The notes under the pieces are model-generated. The model was not told the DNA's origin. It saw only the letters and a program-made list of their open reading frames with translations, and made no database searches. Both the position numbers and the translations under genes were made by a program. DNA of 64,000 bases from Caulobacterales bacterium. Lineage in GTDB: Bacteria; Pseudomonadota; Alphaproteobacteria; Caulobacterales; Caulobacteraceae. Location of the stretch: assembly GCA_019510435.1 (NCBI GenBank), contig JAEKKJ010000012.1, forward strand, positions 124,001 through 188,000, given 5' to 3'. Below, one piece after another: positions 9,283 through 19,543 of this stretch (position 1 is the first letter of the stretch; each line of letters opens with the position of its first letter).

Positions 9283-10818
9283 ATCCGACGCTCCATGCCG
9301 GCCCAGAAGGGCTCGCGCAGCTTGCGTTTGAAGATCTTGCCGGAATCCTCGCGCGGCAGTTCGGCGGCCAGGTCCACCCGCTTGGGCACCTTGTAGCCGG
9401 CGACCTGGCCGCGCAGGAACGCCTTCACCTCGGCCTCGGAGAGCTCGATCCCCGGCATGGGCTGGACCACGGCGCAGACCGCCTCGCCGTACTCCTCGTC
9501 GGGGATGCCGAAGACCGCGCAGTCGGCGACGCCGGGCATCTTGGCCAGCTCGCCCTCGATCTCGGCCGGGTAGATGTTGACCCCGCCGGAGATGATCATG
9601 TCCTTGGCCCGGTCGCACAGGTAGAGGAAGCCGTCCTCGTCGAAGTAGCCCACGTCGCCGGGCGATGAGGCCGACCTTCTCGCTGTCGCGCCGCTTCTGG
9701 TCGTCGCCGTGGTAGGTGAAGTCGGCCATGCCGCGGATCGCCGCCACCACTTCGCCGACCTCGTTCGGGGGAAGACTGCGCCCCTCGGTGTCGATCACCC
9801 GCACGTCGGCCTCGGGCCAGGGCCGCCCGACCGTGCCGGGGTGCGCCAGCCAATCCTCGGCGGTGCAGAAGGTCACGGTGCTGATCTCGGTGGAGCCGTA
9901 GTACTCGTTGATGACCGGGCCCCACCACCCGATCATCGCCCGCTTGGTCGGCACGGGGCAGGGCGCGGCGGCGTGCACCAAGAAGCGCAGGGACGACAGG
10001 TCGTAGCGGCTCTTCACCTCGTCGGGCAGCTTGAGCAGCCGGTTGAACATGATCGGCACCATGTGCAGGTGCGTCACCCGGTGGCGCTGGATAAGGGCCA
10101 GGAGCTCCTCGGGATCGAACCGCGGCTCCAGGATCACGGTGGCGCCCAGGCGGGCGGCCATGAGGCCGTAGGCATTGGGGGCAGAGTGGTACATCGGCCC
10201 GGTCACCACGGTGACGATCTGGTCCGGGGGCCCGTAGCCCATGAAGCCGAAGGCGCGGCCGACCACCATGCCCACGGTCATCGCCTGCTCAGGGGTCGGG
10301 GCCTGGCGGCGGACGCCCTTGGGATGGCCGGTGGTGCCCGAGGTGTAGATCACCGTGCCGGGGGCCTCGGCGAGCGGTTCGGCGAACGGCGCGAACCCCT
10401 GCAGCCAGTCGTCCCACACCGGCAGGCCCGGCGGCGCGCGGCTGGCTTCGGCGGAGACGCCGTAGGCCGCGGCGATCTCCGGCGGCGTCTCCACCACCAG
10501 CACCGGCACGCCCGGCGGCAGGGCCTCGCGGATCGGCTCCAGCAGGTCGGCGTGGATCACGATGGCCTTGGCGCCGGAGTTCTCGAACAGATAGCGCGCC
10601 TCCACCGGCGTGTAGTGCCAGTTCACCGGGGTGGGGTAGGCCCCGACCAGGCCGGCGGCGACGCTGGCCTCGAAGAAGGCGAAGTCGTTGCGCAGGTAGA
10701 GGGCCACCAGGTCCCCCTTGCCGATCCCGAGGCTGTGCAGGCCGCCGGCGGCCTGCGCCGCGCGCTCGCCCAGCGCCTCGGAGGACAGCCGCCGCTCGCC
10801 GCTGATCAGTTCGCCCAT
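9279..10818 (-). pseudogene. Acyl-CoA synthetase (AMP-forming), frameshifted
   Basis: A long AMP-ligase that would activate a carboxylic acid to its CoA thioester. The first frame (10818 to about 9662) carries the ATP motif YTSGTTGHPKGVRR, the NEYYGSTEISTV adenylation motif and the start of the hinge. Near 9655-9665 the reading changes frame. The C-terminal domain continues in another frame to 9279 with YFDEDGFLYLCDRAKDMI, GGVNIYPAEIE and the catalytic-lysine region EDSGKIFKRKL. One extra base, or two missing bases, in a C/G run explains the break. This may be a true pseudogene or an assembly error; both halves look otherwise well conserved. Confidence 0.85.
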
Positions 10819-10902
10819 GGTTCCACCGTCTCCACCCCCAGCGCTCGTGACGGCGCTTGCGGCGAGACTAACCCGGCGGGGCGGCGCGCGTTAGGGGCCA
10901 CG

Positions 10903-12819
10903 CTACGGAAGGGCGAAGGCGACGACCGCGTCGCCCTGGCGCTCCTCGTCCACCTTGGCCGAACCGCCGGCGGCGACCACGACATACTGCTTGCCGCCGA
11001 CCTCGTAGGTCATGGGCGTCGCATGGGCGCTGGCGGGAAGCTCGCCGCTCCACAGCAGCGTGCCGTCCGCGGCGGAGAAGGCGCGCAGCGTGCGGTCCAT
11101 GGTCCCGCCCTGGAAGATCAGGCCGCCGGCGGTGACGATCGGCCCGCCCAGCACGATGGAGCCCTTGGCGAGGCGCCCCACGCCGGGGGCGATCTCCTCC
11201 AGGGCGCCCAGCGGCGTGCGCCAGACGATCTTGCCGCTGCCCAGGTCCACGGCCATCAGCTCGCCGAACGGCGGCTTGATGCAGGGCAGGCCCGAGGGCG
11301 CGCGCAGGAACGCGCGGCTCATGGCGTAGGGCGTGCCCATCTGCATCGTGGTCTCGGCGCGCAGGTCGCCCTTGTCGCCGGTGACGAACTTGGTCGCCGG
11401 GATCATCCGCACCTTGGCCGGCAGGTTGGAGACCGAGACGATCAGCCGCCCGTGGGCGCCGTCCCACGCAAAGCCGCTCCAGTTGATCCCGCCGACATTG
11501 CCGGGGATCGCCAGCACCCCCGCCTCGCTGGGCGGCGAGAACATCGCCGAGCCGGTCATGCCGTTGATCGCCTCGGCGCACCACTTGCGGTCCGGCTCGG
11601 AGAGGCCCCAGACGTCGGCCGCCGACAGCGCCTGTGGCACGAGCGGGGGCGTGGCGGTGGGGAAGGGCTGGGTGGGCGAACTCGTTTCGCCATAGAGGGT
11701 GCTCTGCGGGACCGGCCGCTCCTCCACCGGCAGCACAGGCTTGCCGGTGGCGGGATCCAGGGCGAAGACCATGCCGGTCTTGTTGCCGGCCAGCACCACC
11801 GGGACGGTGCGGCCGTTGCGCTTGAAGGCGGTCAGCATCGGGGCAGCGGCGGTGTCATAGTCCCAGAGGTCGTGGTGGACCAGCTGGAAGCCCCACCTCA
11901 GCTTGCCGGTCCTGACGTCCAGCGCCACCACCGAATTGGCCCAGCGGTTGTCGCCAGGACGCAGGCCGCCCCAGTAGTCCGGACTGGCGCTGCCGGTGGG
12001 GACCAGCACCAGGTGGCGCTTGGGGTCGGCGCTCAGCACCGACCAGGCGTTGCCGGCGCCGGACTTCCAGGCCTTGTCGGCCACGTCCTTGGGCTTCTCG
12101 AGCGGCTCCCAGGACCAGAGCTTCCTGCCGGTGCGGGCATCGTAGCCGCGGACCACACCATCGGGCATTTCGGCGCGGCTGTTGTCGTCGATGGCCGAGC
12201 CGACCACCACGACCCCGTCCAGCACGAGGGGCGGCGAGGTCATGTGGTACTGGCCCGGAACGTAGCGGGGGACGTCGCGCAGAGATACTTCGCCGTCCGT
12301 CCCGAAGCCGGGGCAGGGGGTCCCGGTAGCCGCGTCCACGGCCACCAACCGCGCGTCCAGGGTCGCCTCGTAGAGGCTGAGCGCGCAGGCCTGGCCCTTG
12401 CCGGCCTTGGGATCGCGCCAGGCGGCCAGACCCCGGTTGATCATCCCGTCGCCGTAGGGCCGGTCCCGGTCCAGCTTGGGATCATAGGTCCAGAGCGGCT
12501 TGCCGGTGGCGGGGTCCAGGGCGATGACCCGGTTGAACGGCGTCGTGAGATAGAGCCGCCCGTCGATCATCAGCGGCGTGGTCTCGAAACCGCTGCGCGG
12601 GCCGCCGCCCTTGACCTTGCCGTCGGAGATGTCGCCGGTGTGGAAGGTCCAGGCGGGCTTGAGCCCGGCGATATTGTCCGCATTGAGCTGGGTCAGCGGC
12701 GAATAGCGCGTGCCGGCCGCGTCGTGACCGTAGTGGGTCCATTCGTCGGCCGCCCTGGCCGCGCCGCCCGCCGCCAGCGCCGCCACCGCCGCGCCCATCG
12801 CCATCCATCGCCTACGCAT
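10903..12819 (-). CDS. PQQ-dependent dehydrogenase, periplasmic, glucose-dehydrogenase-like
   Basis: A complete 638-residue quinoprotein with a signal peptide (GAAVAALAAGGAARA) followed by the propeller start DEWTHYGHDAAGTRYSPL. Conserved blocks include PTGSASPDYWGG, GDNRWANSVVALD and VHHDLWDYD, typical of soluble-domain homologues of membrane glucose dehydrogenase. There is no N-terminal membrane anchor of five helices and no cytochrome c CxxCH, so electrons must go to a separate acceptor. GGAGG precedes the ATG. The substrate, an aldose, polyol or alcohol, is undetermined. It shares VHHDLWDYD with the partial gene at the window start. Confidence 0.92.
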   Translation of the reverse strand: MRRRWMAMGAAVAALAAGGAARAADEWTHYGHDAAGTRYSPLTQLNADNIAGLKPAWTFHTGDISDGKVKGGGPRSGFETTPLMIDGRLYLTTPFNRVIALDPATGKPLWTYDPKLDRDRPYGDGMINRGLAAWRDPKAGKGQACALSLYEATLDARLVAVDAATGTPCPGFGTDGEVSLRDVPRYVPGQYHMTSPPLVLDGVVVVGSAIDDNSRAEMPDGVVRGYDARTGRKLWSWEPLEKPKDVADKAWKSGAGNAWSVLSADPKRHLVLVPTGSASPDYWGGLRPGDNRWANSVVALDVRTGKLRWGFQLVHHDLWDYDTAAAPMLTAFKRNGRTVPVVLAGNKTGMVFALDPATGKPVLPVEERPVPQSTLYGETSSPTQPFPTATPPLVPQALSAADVWGLSEPDRKWCAEAINGMTGSAMFSPPSEAGVLAIPGNVGGINWSGFAWDGAHGRLIVSVSNLPAKVRMIPATKFVTGDKGDLRAETTMQMGTPYAMSRAFLRAPSGLPCIKPPFGELMAVDLGSGKIVWRTPLGALEEIAPGVGRLAKGSIVLGGPIVTAGGLIFQGGTMDRTLRAFSAADGTLLWSGELPASAHATPMTYEVGGKQYVVVAAGGSAKVDEERQGDAVVAFALP

Positions 12820-12965
12820 CGCAGCCTCCGCAAATCGTTGCCGGAAGGATGCCGGCGCGCCGCGCCCCGTCGAGCACGCCGTGTCGTCCGGCGATGCGGC
12901 TGGGATCGGCGGCGGACGGGCTGGGACGAGCGGCGGAGTGGCCGTGACGAGTGGGAGGGCGGCCC

Positions 12966-13616
12966 CTAGACCATCCCCGCCTTGCGCAGGGTCTGGTAGG
13001 ACTTGATCACACGCTGCAGGCGGTTCTCGCCCGAGCGGTCGCCGTTGTTGGCGTCCGGGTGCAGGCGGCGCACCAGCTCGGTGTAGCGGGCGCGGATTTT
13101 CGGCCCGTCGGCGTTCTCGTCGAGGTCGAGGTCGGCCAGGGCGTTGCGCTCGATCTTGCCGAGCTTGCGGGTCTCCGGCTCCGGCCGCCGGGCCTGCGCC
13201 CCGCCGCCGCCGAACATGTTGAAGGGATCGCGGTAGCCCTGGCCCTTGCCGAAGTTGTTGGCGAAGGCGGCGGCCTCGCGGCTCATGCGGCCGGCCTTCA
13301 TCTCCCAGGTGGGCCGCCCGCCGGTCATCATCTCTTCCTGCTGGCGGCGGCGCACCTCGGCCTCGGGCAGGCCGGCGAAGAAGTTCCAGTTGCGATTGTA
13401 CTCCGCCGCGTGCGGCTGGCAGAACCAGTAGTGCTCGTTCAGCATGTCGCGCGCCTTGGGCGCTCGCGCGGTGGCGGCGCGGCCGCAACCGGGGTGGTCG
13501 CACGCGCGCTCCCCCGGCTTCAGGGCGTTGACATCCTCCTCCGACGCGTCGTTGGCGGACGGCGGGCGGACGCGGATGTCCACGAATTTTGGCTTGTATT
13601 GAAACGCGCCGGGCAT
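12966..13616 (-). CDS. DnaJ-like J-domain protein
   Basis: A 216-residue protein with a C-terminal J domain of about 55 residues containing the HPD tripeptide (RRLHPDANNG), which stimulates Hsp70 ATPase. The N-terminal part has a Cys/His cluster (CDHPGCGRAATARAP, later CQPHAAEYN) that may bind a metal. This layout is the DnaJ-like protein found next to bolA and cobS in many alphaproteobacteria, and it is divergent from bolA here (44 bases between starts). The exact client is unknown. Confidence 0.9.
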   Translation of the reverse strand: MPGAFQYKPKFVDIRVRPPSANDASEEDVNALKPGERACDHPGCGRAATARAPKARDMLNEHYWFCQPHAAEYNRNWNFFAGLPEAEVRRRQQEEMMTGGRPTWEMKAGRMSREAAAFANNFGKGQGYRDPFNMFGGGGAQARRPEPETRKLGKIERNALADLDLDENADGPKIRARYTELVRRLHPDANNGDRSGENRLQRVIKSYQTLRKAGMV

Positions 13617-13659
13617 GGCCCAAGTATGGGTCGCAGAAACTTCCCTGCAAGAATTGAAG

Positions 13660-13941
13660 ATGCGGCCGATGGGCGCCATATTTGATGTGATCCGAGACAA
13701 GCTGACCGCCGCCTTCCAGCCCACACGCCTGGAGATCGAAGACGACTCCAGTCGCCATGCCGGCCATGCCGGCGCGCGGCCGGGCGGCGAGAGCCACTTC
13801 AGCGTCACGATCGAGTCCGCGGCGTTCGCCGGCGCCCCCAAGGTCGCCCGGCAGCGGATGGTGTACCGGGCGCTGGCCGAGGAACTGGCCGGCCCCGTCC
13901 ACGCGTTGTCGGTCAAGGCGCTTGCCCCCGGGGAAGCGTGA
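13660..13941 (+). CDS. bolA: BolA-family protein
   Basis: A 93-residue BolA/IbaG-type protein. The pattern LEIEDDSSRHAGHAG, then ESHFSVTIESAAFAG and VARQRMVYRALAEEL is the class II KH-like BolA fold; the His in SRH and the HF pair are the usual monothiol-glutaredoxin/[2Fe-2S] contact points. BolA proteins help iron-sulfur trafficking and the stress response. The ATG at 13660 is taken; an ATG nine bases later is also possible. It shares a short divergent promoter region with the DnaJ-like gene and is followed, after about 80 bases, by the molybdenum hydroxylase operon. Confidence 0.92.
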   Translation: MRPMGAIFDVIRDKLTAAFQPTRLEIEDDSSRHAGHAGARPGGESHFSVTIESAAFAGAPKVARQRMVYRALAEELAGPVHALSVKALAPGEA

Positions 13942-14018
13942 CCCAGCGCTAGACTGACCAGGAAAGAGCCGTCCCTGCCGAGGCGCGGGTGTGCGGCCGG
14001 CGATTCGGGAGGGTGGGT

Positions 14019-14522
14019 TTGCGGACGACAATCACCGTCAACGGGCAGGCGCGCGCCCTGGATCTGGATCCACGCACGACCCTGCTGGACGCCTTGCGCG
14101 AGCATCTGCGGCTCACCGGGGCCAAGAAGGGCTGCGACCACGGCCAGTGCGGCGCCTGCACGGTGCTGGTGAACGGGGTGCGGATCAATTCGTGCCTGTC
14201 GCTGGCGGTGATGCACGACGGCGATGAGGTGACCTCCATCGAGGGCCTGGGCACGACCGAGGCGCTGCACCCGGTCCAGCGGGCGTTCCTGACCGAGGAC
14301 GCCTTCCAGTGCGGCTACTGCACGCCGGGCCAGATCTGCTCCACCGTCGGCATGCTGGCCGAGCTGGAGGCGGCGATCCCCAGCCAGGAGACGCCGCGCG
14401 GCGCCAAGCCCGCGCTCACCGACGCCGAGATCCGCGAGCGGATGAGCGGCAACATTTGCCGCTGCTCGGCCTATCCGCAGATCGTGGCGGCCATCAAGTC
14501 CGCGGCGGAGGCGATGGCGTGA
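14019..14522 (+). CDS. Molybdenum hydroxylase, small [2Fe-2S] subunit (PaoA/YagT-like)
   Basis: A 167-residue two-cluster ferredoxin subunit of a xanthine-oxidase-family enzyme. The plant-type cluster uses Cys39, Cys44, Cys47 and Cys59 ([15 protein letters not shown]); the second uses Cys98, Cys101, Cys147 and Cys149 ([15 protein letters not shown]). A TTG start at 14019 follows GGGAGGG with good spacing; GTG codons at 13989 and 14013 are in frame. Unlike E. coli PaoA, no Tat leader fits, since the frame is closed by a TAG at 13950-13952. It overlaps the FAD subunit gene by GTGA. Confidence 0.9.
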   Translation: MRTTITVNGQARALDLDPRTTLLDALREHLRLTGAKKGCDHGQCGACTVLVNGVRINSCLSLAVMHDGDEVTSIEGLGTTEALHPVQRAFLTEDAFQCGYCTPGQICSTVGMLAELEAAIPSQETPRGAKPALTDAEIRERMSGNICRCSAYPQIVAAIKSAAEAMA

Positions 14523-15469
14523 AGGCCTTCACCTACGAGCGCGCGCAGAGCGCCGAAGCGGCGGTCAAGGCGGCCACAGCGACCCCGGCCGCGAAGTTCA
14601 TCGCCGGCGGCACCAACCTGCTGGACCTGATGAAGCTGGAGATCGAGCAGCCGCAGCACCTGATCGACGTGGGCCGCCTGCCGATGGCCGCGGTGGAGGA
14701 CACCGCCGACGGGGGCCTGAAGATCGGCGCCATGGCGAGCAACAGCCACGCCGCCGCCGATCCCCGCGTGCGCCAGCGCTATCCGCTGCTCTCCGAGGCC
14801 ATCGTGGCCGGAGGATCGCCGCAGCTGCGCAACAAGGCCAGCGTGGGCGGAAACCTGATGCAGCGCACCCGCTGCGCCTATTTCTACGACACCTCCAAGC
14901 CGTGCAACAAACGCCAGCCCGGCGCCGGCTGCGCGGCCCTGGAGGGCCTGAACCGCAACGCCGCCATCTTCGGCGCCAGCCACGCCTGCATCGCCACCCA
15001 TCCGTCCGACATGGCGGTGGCGCTGGCGGCCCTGGACGCGCGGGTGGAGACGCTCTCGCCCACCGGTCAGGCGCGCTCGTTCCCGATCCTGGAGCTGCAC
15101 CGCCTGCCCGCGGAGCGGCCGGAGATGGACACCCACCTGGTCCCCGGCGAGCTGATCACCGCCGTGGTCCTGCCGCCGCCGCCGAAGGGCGCGCAGGTCT
15201 ATCGCAAGGTGCGGGACCGCGCCTCCTACGCCGGCGGGCTGGCGAGCATCGCGGTGGCGGGGCCGAACGTGGCCCTGGGCATGGTGGCCCACAAGCCGTG
15301 GCGCGCCGTCGACGCCGAGGCGGCCCTCGCGGCCGGCGCCACGCCGGCCGAGGCCATGGCCAGGGAGCTGGACGGCGCGAGCTCGGCCGGCCGCAACGAC
15401 TTCAAGATCGCCCTGGTCGCGCGCCTGGGCGCCGCGGCCCTCGCCGAGGCCAAGGGAGAGCGGACATGA
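14519..15469 (+). CDS. Molybdenum hydroxylase, FAD subunit with extra [4Fe-4S] site (PaoB/YagS-like)
   Basis: A 316-residue medium subunit carrying FAD between the iron-sulfur clusters and the Mo subunit. The FAD motifs [13 protein letters not shown] and [12 protein letters not shown] are clear. Cys119, Cys129, Cys138 and Cys157 ([29 protein letters not shown]) match the additional [4Fe-4S]-binding loop known from E. coli PaoB, which sets it apart from ordinary CoxM subunits. The start is GTG, overlapping the small-subunit stop by four bases. Its own stop overlaps the large-subunit start by ATGA. Confidence 0.92.
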   Translation: MKAFTYERAQSAEAAVKAATATPAAKFIAGGTNLLDLMKLEIEQPQHLIDVGRLPMAAVEDTADGGLKIGAMASNSHAAADPRVRQRYPLLSEAIVAGGSPQLRNKASVGGNLMQRTRCAYFYDTSKPCNKRQPGAGCAALEGLNRNAAIFGASHACIATHPSDMAVALAALDARVETLSPTGQARSFPILELHRLPAERPEMDTHLVPGELITAVVLPPPPKGAQVYRKVRDRASYAGGLASIAVAGPNVALGMVAHKPWRAVDAEAALAAGATPAEAMARELDGASSAGRNDFKIALVARLGAAALAEAKGERT

Positions 15470-17727
15470 GCTCCGTCCACGACTGGGAAGCCCCCAACCC
15501 CGTCAAGACCAACCGGTCCGGCCTGATCGGCAAGGCGGTGGACCGCTACGAAGGTCCGCTGAAGGTCACCGGCACGGCGCCCTACGCCTATGAGGTCGAG
15601 CCGCCGTCGCCCGCCGCCTATGGCGTGCTGGTGACCTCGACCGTGGCCCGCGGCCGCATCGTCGCGGCCGACACCGCCGCGGCCGAGGCCGCGCCCGGCG
15701 TGCTGCTGGTCTGGACGCCGTTCACCGTCCCCGCCCAGGCCGAACGGCCCGCGGTCACCGACTTCTGGTCCGCCTCCGCCGATCCGGCGCTGGAGGACGA
15801 CCGCGTCCGCTACTTCGGCCAGGCGGTGGGCCTGGTGGTGGCCGACACGCTGGAGAACGCCACCGCCGCGGCGAAGCTGGTCGCCTTCAGCTACGAGCAG
15901 GAGCCGGCCCAGCTGGTGTTCGACCAGCACCTGGGCGAGGCGCGCGATCCGCCGGGCGAGAGCGACGTGCGCGTCGGCGACTTCGAGGCCGCCTTCGCCG
16001 CCGCCCCGGTGACGCTGGAGGGGACCTGGAAGACCCCGCTGCAGAACCACTGCCAGATGGAGCCCTGCGCCACCACCGCCTGGTGGGAGGGTGACAAGCT
16101 CACCGTCCACACCTCGGTGCAGATGGTGCGGCGGACCCAGCAGGGCCTGGCCCTGACCCTGCAGATCCCCAAGGAGAACGTCCGCCTCCTGACCCGCTAC
16201 ATCGGGGGCGGTTTCGGCGGCAAGGGCAGCTCCTACGAGGACCTGACGCTGGCGGCCCTGGCCGCCCGGGCGCTGGACCGGCCGGTGAAGATCGCGCTGA
16301 CCCGCCAGCAGATGATGACGGTCACCATCCACCGCCCGGCGACGGTCATGGACGTGAAGCTGGGCGCGACGCCCGACGGGCGCCTGACCGCCATGTCGTT
16401 GATCACCACCACCCACTGCAACCGGCGCGGCACGTTCACCGAGCACGCCTCGAACTTCGCGCGCAGCCTCTATGCGGCGCCGAACCGGCTGACCGGCCAC
16501 CGGCTGGTGAAGCTGGACCTGCCGCACGCCGGGGCCATGCGCGCCCCGGGCGAGGCCTCCGGCATGCTGTCGCTGGAAGTGGCCATGGACGAGCTGGCCG
16601 AAAAGCTGGGCATGGATCCGATCCAGCTGCGCATCCTCAACGAGCCGGAGGTGGACCCCGAGACCGGCAAGCCGTTCTCGATCCGCCAGCTGGTGCGCTG
16701 CATGAAGGAGGGCGCCCAGCTGTTCGGCTGGGACCGCCGCCTGCCGACGCCGGGCCAGGTGCGCGACGGCCGGTGGTTGGTGGGCTTCGGCATGGCCGCC
16801 GCCATCCGCGGCAACTTCCTGCTGCCCGCGCGCTGCAGCTTCTTCGTGGACGCCGAGGGCGTGATCACGGTGCGCCAGGGCATGACCGACATCGGCACCG
16901 GCACCTATACGGTCCTGGCCCAGATCGCGGCCGAGACCCTGGGGGTGCCGCTGGGCGCGGTGCGGGTGGAGATCGGCGACAGCGAACTGCCGCCGGCGCC
17001 CGGCTCGGGCGGCCAGTTCGGCGCGGCCACGGCCGGCTCGGCGGCGCTGGACGCCGGCATGAACCTGCGCAAGGCGATCGCCGAGCTGGCGGTGGCCGAT
17101 GCGGGCTCGCCGCTGTTCGGCGGCCGCCCGGACCAGGTGACCTTCCAGGACGGCGTGGTGGCGATCGAGAACCGCTCGGAGCGGCTGGGCGACCTGATCC
17201 GCCGCGCTGCGCCGGACGGCCTCACGGCCCAGGGCGAGATCCGCCCGGCCGCCGACGCCCGCAACTGGAGCCAGCACACCTACGGCGCCCACTTCTGCGA
17301 GGTGGGGGTCGATCCGGTGACCGGCGAGACGCGCATGCGCCGGATGCTGGGCGTCTTCGCCGCGGGCCGGATCCTCAACTGGAAGACCGCCCGCAGTCAG
17401 CTGACCGGCGGGATGATCTGGGGCGTCGCCTCGGCCCTGACCGAAGGCAACGCCATCGACCCGCGCTATGGCTCCCTGATCAACCAGGACCTGGCCAGCT
17501 ACCTGGTCCCGGTGCAGGCCGATATCGGCGAACTGGACGCCATCATGCTCGACGAGGTGGATGACAAGGCCAACCCCATGGGCATCAAGGGCGTCGGCGA
17601 GCTGGGCATCTCCGGCGCCGGCGCAGCCGTGGCCAACGCCATCTACAACGCCTGTGGCGTGCGCGTGCGCGACTACCCGATCACGCCGGACAAGCTGCTG
17701 GCGGGCCTGATGGCCAAGGGGATGTAG
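15466..17727 (+). CDS. Molybdenum hydroxylase, molybdopterin-binding large subunit (PaoC/YagR-like)
   Basis: A 753-residue catalytic subunit that binds molybdopterin cytosine dinucleotide and oxidises aldehydes or N-heterocycles with water as oxygen source. The [10 protein letters not shown] loop, the [15 protein letters not shown] cofactor loop and the catalytic glutamate, Glu712 in [14 protein letters not shown], are present. Together with the two preceding genes it forms a tightly overlapping operon in T-S-R order, as in E. coli yagTSR. No PaoD/XdhC-like maturation chaperone follows, so one must be encoded elsewhere. The likely role is aldehyde detoxification; the substrate is inferred. 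Confidence 0.92.
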   Translation: MSSVHDWEAPNPVKTNRSGLIGKAVDRYEGPLKVTGTAPYAYEVEPPSPAAYGVLVTSTVARGRIVAADTAAAEAAPGVLLVWTPFTVPAQAERPAVTDFWSASADPALEDDRVRYFGQAVGLVVADTLENATAAAKLVAFSYEQEPAQLVFDQHLGEARDPPGESDVRVGDFEAAFAAAPVTLEGTWKTPLQNHCQMEPCATTAWWEGDKLTVHTSVQMVRRTQQGLALTLQIPKENVRLLTRYIGGGFGGKGSSYEDLTLAALAARALDRPVKIALTRQQMMTVTIHRPATVMDVKLGATPDGRLTAMSLITTTHCNRRGTFTEHASNFARSLYAAPNRLTGHRLVKLDLPHAGAMRAPGEASGMLSLEVAMDELAEKLGMDPIQLRILNEPEVDPETGKPFSIRQLVRCMKEGAQLFGWDRRLPTPGQVRDGRWLVGFGMAAAIRGNFLLPARCSFFVDAEGVITVRQGMTDIGTGTYTVLAQIAAETLGVPLGAVRVEIGDSELPPAPGSGGQFGAATAGSAALDAGMNLRKAIAELAVADAGSPLFGGRPDQVTFQDGVVAIENRSERLGDLIRRAAPDGLTAQGEIRPAADARNWSQHTYGAHFCEVGVDPVTGETRMRRMLGVFAAGRILNWKTARSQLTGGMIWGVASALTEGNAIDPRYGSLINQDLASYLVPVQADIGELDAIMLDEVDDKANPMGIKGVGELGISGAGAAVANAIYNACGVRVRDYPITPDKLLAGLMAKGM

Positions 17728-17728
17728 G

Positions 17729-17738
17729 GCGGCTTAGA

Positions 17739-17747
<9 letters not shown>
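17729..17747. terminator. Possible bidirectional hairpin between convergent genes
   Basis: GCGGCTT, a five-base loop and AAGCCGC form a perfect seven-pair stem between the molybdenum hydroxylase operon and the convergent GST gene, overlapping the GST stop codon. There is no T-run, so intrinsic termination is only a guess. Confidence 0.3.
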
Positions 17748-18382
<635 letters not shown>

Positions 18383-18386
<4 letters not shown>

Positions 18387-18823
18387 GGGCTCACTCCAAG
18401 GAAGACGGAAAGCTTGTCGAGCAGGCCGGTCCAGCCCTGCTCGTGACTGGTGCGCGCCGCTTCGTCTGGCAGGCGCTCATGGGTGAGGGTCAGTTCGGTT
18501 CCGCCCTCGAACGGCTCCAGCCGGAAGGTCACCAGCGACTCCGGTTCCGGCGCGCCGGGCAGGTCCCAGGTGAAGACCAGCGTCTTCTCGAGAACCACCT
18601 CCCGGTAGATCCCGGTCGGATTGTGCTCGTCGCCGTTCAGCAGCCGGAACACCACGCTGAACCGGCCGCCCGGACGGACATCCGCTATCACGCTGAGGGT
18701 CGGCCCGGCATCGGGGCCCCACCACTGCAGCATCAGGTCCGGCTGGGTGATCGCGGCCCACACCTTGGCCGGCGGGGCCTTGATCCGGCGCACGAGGGTC
18801 ACGCTGGGGAGGTGGAGGGTCAT
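18383..18823 (-). CDS. SRPBCC/AHSA1-family protein
   Basis: A 146-residue START-like helix-grip protein of the Aha1-C-terminal type (VRRIKAPPAKVWAAITQPDLMLQWWGP, then PGGRFSVVF and the terminal LTHERLPDEAARTSHEQGW). Such proteins bind hydrophobic ligands and often sit beside an ArsR regulator, as here. The ATG at 18823 overlaps the ArsR stop (ATGA), and its stop overlaps the GST start. The ligand is unknown. Confidence 0.9.
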
Positions 18824-19158
18824 GGCGCGCTGTCCGCTTCGACCAGCGCGACCAGGCGATCGAGGCTCACCGTCCATAGGCGCTCGTACTGGCCGAGCCA
18901 GGCCATCGCCGCCTGCATCGGCGCCGGCGACAGGGTCACCGCCACGGTGCGGCCGGTCTTGGTGCGGGTGATCAGGCCGGCGTCGGACAGGACGTCGAGA
19001 TGCTTGGTCATGCCGGGAAGCTTCAGCGAAAACGACCCGGCCAGCTCGCTGACCGAGAGCCCCGGCTGGTCCATCAGCCGTTGCAGCACGCCGCGCCGGG
19101 TGGGATCGGCCAGCGCCCAGAAGGTGCGGTCCATGTCTGAGGCTTTATGCTTCGCCAT
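18820..19158 (-). CDS. ArsR-family transcriptional regulator
   Basis: A 112-residue winged helix-turn-helix protein: FWALADPTRRGVLQRL, LSVSELAGSF, LPGMTKHLDVLSDAGLI, then a short wing. No metal-binding Cys pair is seen, so it belongs to the non-metal ArsR members that pair with AHSA1 proteins. It leads the arsR-AHSA1-GST operon and probably autoregulates it. The region just upstream (19150-19200) has CATATAGCGAAGTATCGACT, a plausible promoter or operator. Confidence 0.92.
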   Translation of the reverse strand: MAKHKASDMDRTFWALADPTRRGVLQRLMDQPGLSVSELAGSFSLKLPGMTKHLDVLSDAGLITRTKTGRTVAVTLSPAPMQAAMAWLGQYERLWTVSLDRLVALVEADSAP

Positions 19159-19252
19159 ATAGCGAAGTATCGACTGGCTAGCCCGGCAAAGTCAATCCGC
19201 CCCACTGATGCCATCCGCGCATAACTGTTCTGCGCAAACGGCTGTGGAGATG

Positions 19253-19402
19253 CGCCGCGGGCCGCACTATCTGAGCGTCGCGCGGCGATGGCGCCGGTTC
19301 GAGGAGGCGGCGGTGAAGTTCCTGATTTCGGCGGCGGCCCTGGCAGGCTCCCTCGGCATCCTGCTCAGCGACTGGGCCGGGCAGACCTTTCCGTACCTCT
19401 AG
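19253..19402 (+). CDS. Possible small membrane protein, hypothetical
   Basis: A possible 49-residue peptide beginning ATG (19253) after GTGGAG, with a basic stretch (VARRWRRFEEAA) followed by one hydrophobic segment (VKFLISAAALAGSLGILLS). That layout fits a single-span membrane microprotein. It is unsupported by a known family, and the high GC content makes chance frames common, so this is tentative. Apart from it and the repeat at 19421-19511, nothing else is seen between 19159 and 19543. Confidence 0.3.
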   Translation, partial: RRGPHYLSVARRWRRFEEAAVKFLISAAALAGSLGILLSDWAGQTFPYL

Positions 19403-19420
19403 GCTCGGCCGAAAGGACGG

Positions 19421-19511
19421 ACCACCAAGACCACAAACACCACCAAGGCGCCCGGAAGGCCGCAGACACGCAGCGCCACCGGCCCTTGGTGGTCTTTGTG
19501 GTCTTGGTGGT
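19421..19511. repeat. Long inverted repeat (27/28 matched arms)
   Basis: Arms at 19421-19448 and 19484-19511 are inverted copies with one mismatch in 28 bases, separated by 35 bases. The arms are themselves made of ACCACCAAGACCACAAA-like units (on the other strand TTTGTGGTCTTGGTGGT). This resembles the widespread extragenic palindromic repeats of proteobacteria. It lies between a doubtful small ORF and the end of the response-regulator gene and could act as an RNA hairpin for transcripts from either side. Confidence 0.85.
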
Positions 19512-19543
19512 GAAATGACTGCGCCTGCGGCGCGCCCGTGCGC

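Noticed and set aside
9709..12969. Open frame of 1086 codons on the plus strand
   Set aside because: It runs antisense to the acyl-CoA synthetase and PQQ dehydrogenase genes, has low-complexity Gly/Arg/His-rich composition and no recognisable domain. It is a shadow of high GC content.
19421..19511. CRISPR array considered for the repeated ACCACCAAGACCAC units
   Set aside because: There are only two arms in inverted orientation with one spacer. CRISPR repeats are direct, and no cas gene is nearby.
19288..19518. Plus-strand frame reading through the inverted repeat
   Set aside because: Half of the peptide is translated repeat (DHQDHKHH), there is no good start signal and no family resemblance.
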